From the NCBI GenBank assembly GCA_028279995.1, contig JANQMQ010000310.1, positions 1 to 6,054 on the forward strand: DNA of 6,054 nt, written 5' to 3'. Below the pieces are notes generated by a model. It was not told the origin of the DNA and made no database searches. It was given only the letters and a program-made list of their open reading frames with translations. Made by a program: the position numbers and the translations under genes. Positions 1 to 4,531 of this stretch are shown here, piece after piece; the stretch's first letter is position 1; each line of letters opens with the position of its first letter. Source of the stretch: Candidatus Phaeomarinibacter sp. (GTDB taxonomy: Bacteria > Pseudomonadota > Alphaproteobacteria > CGMCC-115125).

Positions 1-1
1 A

Positions 2-787
2 CGTGAGTTCGTAACCATCGAGCGCGATGGCCCCATTGCCGTTGTCCGGTATGACCGCGGCGATGGGCTCAATGCCCTGTCGCGTGCCGCCATGCGGGAA
101 CTGACGCAGGTTGCTCGGGAGTTTCGCGAAGACATCGACACTCATGTGATTGTCCTTACCGGAACATCGAAAATCTTCAGCGCTGGCGCAGACCTGAAAG
201 ACCCGGAAATGGCCGGTGGCGAGGACGGTCTTCTGAAGCGGCGCCATGGCCTCAAAGTCGGCCCGGACATGTGCGACGCTTGGGAGGACCTGGAGCAGCT
301 CACCATCTGCGCCATTGAAGGCCACTGCATCGGCGGCGGTGTGGCGCTGGTCGGGGCGTGCGACATTCGTATCGCGGGACAGTCAGCAGGGTTTCGGCTG
401 CCGGAGATTCCCCTGGGCATGAACATGAGCTGGCATTCCAATCCGCGGCTGGTAAACCTGATGGGGCCTGCGCGCGCCAAGCTCTTTGTCATTCTGGGTG
501 AAGTGCTGAAGGCGCCGGACGCTCTGGATTGGCGCCTCGTTGAAGATGTGGTGGCGGACGGCTCCGCGCTGGAGGCCGCCATGGATCTCGCGCGTCGGGC
601 CGCTGCCGTGCCGCCTGTGCCGCTGCGCATGTCCAAGCAATCCATCGAGATGGCAGCCAAGGCGCTGAACCCGGTCGCCACATATATGGACCGCGACCAG
701 TTTGCACTTGCCTCAACAGGCGATGATCAGCGCGAGGCCATCATGGCGTTTCTTGAGAAACGCGATCCGAAATTCACCGGCCGGTAG
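2..787 (+). CDS. Enoyl-CoA hydratase/isomerase family (crotonase) protein, 5' end cut by the window
   Basis: Crotonase-fold enzyme acting on acyl-CoA thioesters in the cytoplasm, probably in fatty-acid-like catabolism. The open frame continues to the left edge: 30 in-frame codons before the ATG at 92 read as the usual first beta strands (FVTIERDGPIAVVRYDR), so the true start lies just outside and 261 residues are visible. Counting from that ATG, the oxyanion-hole segments are IFSAGADLKD (28-37) and IEGHCIGGGVAL (75-86), followed by the family stretch FRLPEIPLGM (101-110). Of the two catalytic glutamates of true enoyl-CoA hydratases, the second is present (Glu105, in PEI). The first position, after GGG, is Ala85. 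This pattern occurs in isomerase, racemase and other crotonases, so hydratase activity is not assured. The gene precedes a dehydrogenase by 37 nt with no visible terminator between, which suggests one transcript. The family is certain; the substrate is unknown. Confidence 0.93.
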   Translation, partial: REFVTIERDGPIAVVRYDRGDGLNALSRAAMRELTQVAREFREDIDTHVIVLTGTSKIFSAGADLKDPEMAGGEDGLLKRRHGLKVGPDMCDAWEDLEQLTICAIEGHCIGGGVALVGACDIRIAGQSAGFRLPEIPLGMNMSWHSNPRLVNLMGPARAKLFVILGEVLKAPDALDWRLVEDVVADGSALEAAMDLARRAAAVPPVPLRMSKQSIEMAAKALNPVATYMDRDQFALASTGDDQREAIMAFLEKRDPKFTGR

Positions 788-811
788 GCCGACCGATACT
801 CACAGAAAAAC

Positions 812-816
812 AGGAG
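812..816 (+). promoter_or_regulatory. Ribosome binding site of the SDR gene
   Basis: AGGAG lies 8 nt before the ATG at 825. It decides the start: an in-frame ATG at 702 exists but lies inside the crotonase gene and would add 41 residues unlike any SDR N-terminus. Confidence 0.85.
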
Positions 817-824
817 AACTGAAC

Positions 825-1592
825 ATGGCCGGACGCGTCGACGGTAAAATGGCAATGGTGACGGGCGGTGCCTCGGGTCTGGGGGCAGCGACCTGCAAGC
901 TGCTGGTGTCTGAAGGCGCAAAGGTTGTTGTGGCCGACATCAACCTCAAAGGGGCGCAGGAGGTGGCCGACGCCATCAATGCGGAGACACCTGACAGCGC
1001 CAAGGCAGTTGAGCTGGATGTGACGTCTGAGAGTGCCTGGCAGACCGCGCTGGATGAAGCGGTTGGCTTTATGGGCGGGCTCAACATTCTTGTGAACAAT
1101 GCAGGCATCGGCGGCTCGGCGCCGGTCGAAGACGAAACCTTCGAAAACTGGAAGAAGATTCAGTCCGTTGATCTCGACAGTGTGTTCCTTGGCTGCAAAT
1201 ACGCGCTGGGTCACATGAAGGCGCATCAGCCCGGTTCGATCGTCAACATCTCGTCGATTGCGGGGCTCATCGCAGGCCACAATATGGGCGCTTACAATGC
1301 CGCCAAGGCGGGCGTGTGGCTGTTCTCGAAGTCGGTGGCGCTGCATTGCGCCAAGCGTGGCTACGACATCCGGTCCAACCCGGTGCATCCAACTTTCATC
1401 CGTACCCCGATTCTTGAAGGGCTGTTCTCAAAGGCCGTCGATGCAGAAACCAAGCTTGCGAAGCAGGTTCCGCTGGGCCGTATTGGTGAGCCGGATGACG
1501 TGGCCTATGCGGTGCTCTACCTCGCCAGCGATGAAAGCCGCTTCGTCACCGGGTCCGAAATCAAGATCGATGGCGGCATTTCGGCCATGTAG
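825..1592 (+). CDS. Short-chain dehydrogenase/reductase (classical SDR, NAD-type)
   Basis: A 255-residue classical SDR, the usual family length, likely oxidising a secondary alcohol or 3-hydroxyacyl compound, or doing the reverse, in the cytoplasm. The cofactor motif TGGASGLG is at 13-20. Asp38 ends the second beta strand (VVVADI), which favours NAD(H) over NADP(H). NNAG is at 91-94. The active site shows Ser144 (NISS), Tyr157 and Lys161 (YNAAK), and the C-terminus has the family ending VTGSEIKIDGG. The position usually held by the tetrad Asn (VNL...GVF) is Asp116 (VDLDSVFLG). The usual N-S-V-H-P-G loop reads NPVHPT (185-190). It follows the crotonase gene by 37 nt and probably shares its transcript. 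It resembles hydroxysteroid- and cyclohexanol-dehydrogenase-like SDRs, but these families cannot be separated by eye. The family call is firm; the substrate is unknown. Confidence 0.94.
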   Translation: MAGRVDGKMAMVTGGASGLGAATCKLLVSEGAKVVVADINLKGAQEVADAINAETPDSAKAVELDVTSESAWQTALDEAVGFMGGLNILVNNAGIGGSAPVEDETFENWKKIQSVDLDSVFLGCKYALGHMKAHQPGSIVNISSIAGLIAGHNMGAYNAAKAGVWLFSKSVALHCAKRGYDIRSNPVHPTFIRTPILEGLFSKAVDAETKLAKQVPLGRIGEPDDVAYAVLYLASDESRFVTGSEIKIDGGISAM

Positions 1593-1621
1593 TCCCTTAA
1601 TGGGACAGCATGGAGCCACGC

Positions 1622-1636
1622 TTAACCGATCATTAG
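1622..1636 (+). promoter_or_regulatory. Possible CtrA binding box
   Basis: The sequence reads TTAA, seven bases, TTAG, one base away from the alphaproteobacterial CtrA consensus TTAA-N7-TTAA. The first half reads TTAACC, as in many CtrA half-sites. It sits upstream of a small flagellar rod-like gene, and flagellar genes are a known CtrA target class. A single near-match in 45 nt of intergenic DNA can occur by chance, so this is a suggestion only. Confidence 0.4.
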
Positions 1637-1668
1637 GGTGTCCACGCAGTTTCAGATGCGTGGACGCC
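1637..1668 (+). other. Strong 12-bp hairpin (leader structure or terminator-like)
   Basis: The arms are ggtgtccacgca (1637-1648) and tgcgtggacgcc (1657-1668), separated by an 8-nt loop. Eleven Watson-Crick pairs and one G-U pair form without a bulge. No T-run follows on either strand, so it is not a standard intrinsic terminator. It lies 45 nt after the SDR stop and ends 4 nt before the likely ribosome site of the next gene. It could stop or protect the upstream transcript, or shape the leader of the downstream gene. Confidence 0.6.
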
Positions 1669-1672
1669 TGGC

Positions 1673-1678
1673 GAGGGG
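1673..1678 (+). promoter_or_regulatory. Ribosome binding site of the rod-like gene
   Basis: GAGGGG lies 4 nt before a GTG at 1683 and 13 nt before an ATG at 1692, both in frame. The short gap favours GTG 1683. The protein similarity begins at the ATG (MIGSL). Both fit better than the GTG at 1638, which falls inside the hairpin arm. Confidence 0.45.
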
Positions 1679-1682
1679 TAGC

Positions 1683-2009
1683 GTGGCGGCGATGATTGGA
1701 TCACTGACCAGTGCGGCAGAAGGCTTGCGGTCAGCCCGCGTAGGCGTGGGCAAGGCGGCGAGCGATGTTGTGCGGTCCGCCCAGTCTGCCAGCAATGCCT
1801 ATCAGCAGACCGCATCTGCCACGAGCAGTGGGCCAGCATCCGCGCCGCGATACACGCCGCCGCTGGCTCCGTCCGCACAGGGACAAACGCCTGATCTGGC
1901 TGTGGCCACTGTCAATCTCACCCGCGCCGAATTTGCCTACAAGGCGACGGCACAGGCTTTCAAAGCCCAGACAGAGGTTGTTGAAACCCTGCTCGACACA
2001 CTTGTCTGA
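1683..2009 (+). CDS. Small flagellar rod-like protein (FlgB/C/F/G-like ends), orphan
   Basis: A 108-residue protein from GTG 1683, or 105 from ATG 1692 (numbering used here). The N-terminus MIGSLTSAAEGLRSAR (1-16) resembles the first helix of flagellar rod/hook proteins (typically S-A-L-x-G-L-x-A-A), but the usual A-N-N-I-A-N motif is degraded to ASDVVR (23-28). The middle (40-68) is rich in Ser, Ala and Pro and probably disordered. The C-terminus, about 68-105 (DLAVATVNLTRAEFAYKA, then the helix ending LLDTLV), matches the C-terminal rod helix (V-D-L-A...M-V...A-x-x-A-Y-x-A-N...L-x-T-L-L). In rod proteins these two helices form the coiled coil of the axial structure. A complete rod protein is longer, so this is a minimal or reduced member. 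No other flagellar gene is in the window. A possible CtrA box lies upstream. The similarity is by eye and moderate, and a non-flagellar role is possible. Confidence 0.65.
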   Translation: MAAMIGSLTSAAEGLRSARVGVGKAASDVVRSAQSASNAYQQTASATSSGPASAPRYTPPLAPSAQGQTPDLAVATVNLTRAEFAYKATAQAFKAQTEVVETLLDTLV

Positions 2010-2040
2010 GCGTCCGTCCGACAGCTTGCCTTCAAGCGTG

Positions 2041-3588
2041 CTACTCAGCGGCGCCCTGTAGCGGTTCGCCTTCCTTCACATCTGCAATCAGGCGGAACTC
2101 GGAGAAATCCGGGTTGTGCATGTCTTCGAGATATTGCTGCGGCGGGAAGGGGTAGAGGTTCGGTGTGCCGGACTTGTCAAAATACCAGCTGTCGCAGCCG
2201 CCTGATGCCCACACGGTCTGCGGTGCGCGGTCGGCCATGCTCTTGTTGTAGGCGTCAAAGGATGTCTGCTTGGGTGCGATTGCCTCGAGCCCCTCATCAC
2301 GCATCTTGTTCAGCATGCTGATGACATAATCGACCTGACGCTCCGAGATGGTGATCAGGGAGAGGTTGCCGACGGGGCCCGTGGGGCCCTCCAGCATCCA
2401 GAAATTCGGGAAGCCCGGCATGCCAACAGCGCGGTGGGCGCGGGGCGATCCGTCCCAGCTCTCACCGAGGTCCTGGCCGTTTTCGCCGGTGACCTTGGTG
2501 GGCAGGATGAAGGCTGATGCGTCAAAACCTGTCGCGAGGATGAGAACATCCAGCTCATGCAGCTTGCCGTCTTCGGTCTCGATGCCCTTGGGCGTAATGC
2601 GCGTAATGCCTTCGGTAATGAGGTTGGCATTGTCGCGGGAGATGGCCGGATAAAAGTCCGAGCAGAAGATCAGACGTTTGCAGGCGGCCTGGTAGCTGGG
2701 GGTCAGCTTGGCGCGCAGTTCGGGGTCGGCGATGGCTTCTTCCAGATGCTCGGTGCAGGCCTTCTGGATGTCGGCCAGCTTGTCCTGATCACCGGTGGTG
2801 GCGGCACCGAAATTCTTGACCATGGTCTTGTAGTAAAAGTTGAACGCCATCTTCTGCAGCGCCGGAACCTTCTGCATCAGCCATTTCCAGCCGGTGGCAT
2901 ATTCCTTCTGCGGCAGCGGGATCATCCATTGCGGGGTGCGCTGGAAGACATTCATCGTGCCGACCTTGTGGGTAATCGCGCCGACAATCTGCGCCGAGGT
3001 GGAGCCGGTGCCGATGATGCCGACCTTGCGACCGTCCAGTTTCACCGTGTGGTCCCAGCGGGCGGTGTGGAACATGTCACCTTCAAAACTGTCGAGGCCG
3101 TCGATGTTCGGGAAGGATGGCTTGTGCAGCACGCCGGTGGCGGAGATCACCACGTCATAGGTTTCAACCGCGCCGTTGCCGTCCGTCAGCCGCCAGTGGG
3201 GGCCTTCGTAAGTGAGGTCAGTGACGGGGGTGTTGAACTTCACGATTCCCGTGACGCCGAACTTTTCAGCGGTCTCTTCCATATAGGCCTGGATTTCAGG
3301 GCCGTAGGAAAAGCGGTGCGACCAGTCCGGGTTGAGGTTGAACGTGAAGGAGTACCAGCGGGAGGGGACATCGCAGGAGAGGCCAGGATACTGGTTTTCG
3401 CGCCAGGTGCCGCCCACCTTGGCCGCCTTTTCATACACCGTCAGGTCTGTGTACCCCGCCTGGCGCAGCTTCACGGTTGCTGCGATGCCTGACATGCCGG
3501 CGCCGATGATGGCGATGCGCGGCTGTGTGCCTGCCTTGGCCCAGCCGGTTGCCCCGCCGGATGCGAACTCGTTGGTATGCATGTTCAT
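2041..3588 (-). CDS. Baeyer-Villiger-type flavin monooxygenase (class B, FAD/NADPH)
   Basis: A 515-residue cytoplasmic flavoenzyme that would insert one oxygen from O2 into a ketone to give an ester or lactone, using NADPH. The FAD Rossmann motif GAGMSG is at 29-34, with the acidic strand end at Glu53. GGTWRENQYPGLSCD (59-73) fits the Baeyer-Villiger motif [AG]GxWxxxx[FY]P[GM]xxxD. FEGDMFHTARWD (168-179) fits the fingerprint FxGxxxHxxxW[PD]. The NADPH Rossmann is GTGSTSAQ (193-200), with Ser where many relatives have a third Gly or Ala. LATGFD is at 351-356. The length is normal. The start ATG has AGGGGAG 9 nt upstream; a second ATG two codons in is less well spaced. It is divergent from a tetR gene across a 130-nt gap holding an inverted repeat that overlaps its proposed -35. 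It converges on the rod-like gene with only 31 nt between stops. The substrate is unknown; the dehydrogenase upstream could supply a ketone, but it is in a different transcript. Confidence 0.93.
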   Translation of the reverse strand: MNMHTNEFASGGATGWAKAGTQPRIAIIGAGMSGIAATVKLRQAGYTDLTVYEKAAKVGGTWRENQYPGLSCDVPSRWYSFTFNLNPDWSHRFSYGPEIQAYMEETAEKFGVTGIVKFNTPVTDLTYEGPHWRLTDGNGAVETYDVVISATGVLHKPSFPNIDGLDSFEGDMFHTARWDHTVKLDGRKVGIIGTGSTSAQIVGAITHKVGTMNVFQRTPQWMIPLPQKEYATGWKWLMQKVPALQKMAFNFYYKTMVKNFGAATTGDQDKLADIQKACTEHLEEAIADPELRAKLTPSYQAACKRLIFCSDFYPAISRDNANLITEGITRITPKGIETEDGKLHELDVLILATGFDASAFILPTKVTGENGQDLGESWDGSPRAHRAVGMPGFPNFWMLEGPTGPVGNLSLITISERQVDYVISMLNKMRDEGLEAIAPKQTSFDAYNKSMADRAPQTVWASGGCDSWYFDKSGTPNLYPFPPQQYLEDMHNPDFSEFRLIADVKEGEPLQGAAE

Positions 3589-3597
3589 GGCCCAGGT

Positions 3598-3604
3598 CTC
3601 CCCT
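3598..3604 (-). promoter_or_regulatory. Ribosome binding site of the monooxygenase
   Basis: AGGGGAG on the minus strand lies 9 nt before the ATG at 3588-3586. This supports that start over the internal ATG at 3582-3580. Confidence 0.75.
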
Positions 3605-3623
3605 AGTTGATCTTGTTGGAGAC

Positions 3624-3652
3624 AAAATGACGCCTTATTGACGGGTTGTCAA
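3624..3652 (-). promoter_or_regulatory. Candidate monooxygenase promoter
   Basis: On the minus strand, TTGACA (3652-3647) is a perfect -35. A 17-nt spacer and CATTTT (3629-3624), a weak -10 with three of six matches, follow. The -35 lies within the right arm and spacer of the inverted repeat, so a repressor bound there would block RNA polymerase. The predicted transcript would have a leader of roughly 30 nt containing the ribosome site. Confidence 0.5.
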
Positions 3653-3656
3653 TAAG
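3634..3656. promoter_or_regulatory. Perfect 9-bp inverted repeat, likely TetR operator
   Basis: cttattgac (3634-3642) and gtcaataag (3648-3656) are exact reverse complements separated by gggtt. The overall 23-bp palindrome matches the size and form of TetR-family operators. It lies between the divergent monooxygenase and tetR genes and overlaps the -35 elements proposed for both. That placement is what an autoregulating local repressor needs. Binding itself is inferred. Confidence 0.75.
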
Positions 3657-3674
3657 CAAAATCATGGGTAGACT
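3646..3674 (+). promoter_or_regulatory. Candidate tetR promoter
   Basis: TTGTCA (3646-3651, five of six matches) is followed by a 17-nt spacer and TAGACT (3669-3674, four of six matches). The -35 lies in the spacer and right arm of the inverted repeat, which suggests autoregulation. The predicted RNA start near 3681 supports the ATG at 3719 over a TTG at 3680 as start codon. Confidence 0.45.
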
Positions 3675-3718
3675 CCTGATTGATCAAAGACGCCGTCATC
3701 CGCAGCAAAAGAGCCAGA

Positions 3719-4330
3719 ATGTCCTCAAGACCCCAGCGCATCCGCCGAACGCCGGAAATGGCGCGTGAAGAGATCATTGACGCGACAGAGGCGGCCTTGA
3801 TGGAGATGGACTTCAGCGCCCTGACGGTGGACGCGGTCATGCGGCGCACCGGCATGACGCGGTCTTCGTTCTATCACTACTTCAAGAGCGTGGATGAGCT
3901 GGCGCTGGGATTTCTCGGGCGGCTTGAAGATGCCATTCGGGAAACGGTGGATGACTGGCTGAATGGTCAGGGAACAGATGACTATCTGCAGGATACCCAT
4001 GACCACCTCACCACCATGTTCGTTGCCATGGAAGCACATCGCACCGGCATGCTTGCCCTGGCGCGGGCGTCCAACAGCAGTGAGCAGGTGCATGATGAAT
4101 GGCGGTCACGGGTGATCGACTATTTCATTGATCTCACCGCGCGGTTCATCCGTCAGCAGATCATGCTGGGGCGGTCGAAGGTCGAGAACCCCGATCTGAC
4201 GGCCCGCAGCCTGATCCTGATGAACAACGCGCTGGCCAATGACAACCTGATGCGTGAGACGCCTGATGACCCGGCCGCTATCGGCAAGGTGTCTGCCCAG
4301 ATATGGAACGCGACGATCTACGGGGCGTAG
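3719..4330 (+). CDS. TetR-family transcriptional repressor
   Basis: A 203-residue regulator with the TetR N-terminal DNA-binding domain. Helix 1 covers about 13-29 (EMAREEIIDATEAALME). The helix-turn-helix runs from LTVDAVMRRTGMTRSSFYHYF (35-55) into the KSVDEL helix. The remainder, about 70-203, is helical and variable, as expected for a ligand-binding and dimer domain; its ligand cannot be read from the sequence. The ATG at 3719 was chosen over a TTG at 3680 because the proposed promoter places the RNA start at about 3681. The ribosome site AGAG (3710-3713) is weak, which suits a low-level repressor. Divergent orientation and the 23-bp palindrome in the shared gap indicate that it controls the monooxygenase and itself. 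The ligand may be the monooxygenase substrate or a derivative, by inference. Confidence 0.92.
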   Translation: MSSRPQRIRRTPEMAREEIIDATEAALMEMDFSALTVDAVMRRTGMTRSSFYHYFKSVDELALGFLGRLEDAIRETVDDWLNGQGTDDYLQDTHDHLTTMFVAMEAHRTGMLALARASNSSEQVHDEWRSRVIDYFIDLTARFIRQQIMLGRSKVENPDLTARSLILMNNALANDNLMRETPDDPAAIGKVSAQIWNATIYGA

Positions 4331-4520
4331 GCTTTCCTTCCTGCCAATCCCCGGTGGTGACTGTTGGTTCGATAGACACGCTTGAAGATTTGGCTCGGGT
4401 GCACCGTGGCTGATGTTGTGTCGGCGGCACATGGCACCCAATCCCTCCACAACCGGACACACCCATATTGATTTGATGTTTGACTGATGCCAGTCTGCTT
4501 CTGATCCGTGGCGCTTAAAT
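4331..4520. other. Non-coding spacer between tetR and the propeller-peptidase gene
   Basis: I see no convincing gene, terminator or tRNA here. An imperfect hairpin can form from gggtg (4397-4401) and ccgtg (4404-4408) with catgg (4430-4434) and caccc (4435-4439). It has a 2-nt bulge, one G-U pair and a 21-nt loop, and no T-run follows. TTGACT at 4480-4485 could be a -35, but no good -10 stands at the right distance. The promoter of the next gene is therefore unassigned. Confidence 0.5.
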
Positions 4521-4529
4521 GAGGGGGGG
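4521..4529 (+). promoter_or_regulatory. G-rich ribosome binding site of the propeller-peptidase gene
   Basis: The sequence is GAGG running into a G tract (seven Gs in a row, 4523-4529). The GAGG core is 7 nt from the ATG at 4532. It supports that start. A homopolymer tract this close to a start codon could also be length-variable. Confidence 0.65.
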
Positions 4530-4531
4530 AT

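Noticed and set aside
92..94. ATG as start of the crotonase gene
   Set aside because: The frame is open to the left edge and encodes the expected first beta strands of the fold, so this Met is internal.
702..824. Upstream extension of the SDR gene from the ATG at 702
   Set aside because: It overlaps the crotonase gene and encodes a non-SDR sequence, while AGGAG marks the ATG at 825.
774..1388. Minus-strand open frame of 204 codons across the SDR gene
   Set aside because: Antisense shadow of a clear SDR gene, with Arg/His-rich composition and no family motifs.
1592..1606. gtccc/gggac hairpin after the SDR stop as a terminator
   Set aside because: It has only a 5-bp stem and no T-run.
1638..1640. 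GTG as start of the rod-like gene
   Set aside because: It lies inside a strong hairpin arm, has no ribosome site, and the protein similarity begins later.
2024..2037. gcttg/caagc hairpin between the convergent genes as a bidirectional terminator
   Set aside because: The stem is 5 bp with no T-run on either side; it is too weak to call.
2557..3492. Plus-strand open frame of 311 codons inside the monooxygenase gene
   Set aside because: Antisense shadow typical of GC-rich DNA; the minus-strand protein carries all the Baeyer-Villiger motifs.
3680..3718. TTG start for tetR
   Set aside because: It adds 13 residues without similarity and falls at the predicted transcription start; the ATG at 3719 fits better.
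4366..4372. ggttcga, tRNA T-loop-like string, as a tRNA remnant or attachment site
   Set aside because: The flanking bases give only a poor stem, and no cloverleaf or CCA end can be found.
4432..4446. TGGCAC as a sigma-54 -24 element
   Set aside because: No TTGC stands at the required distance downstream.
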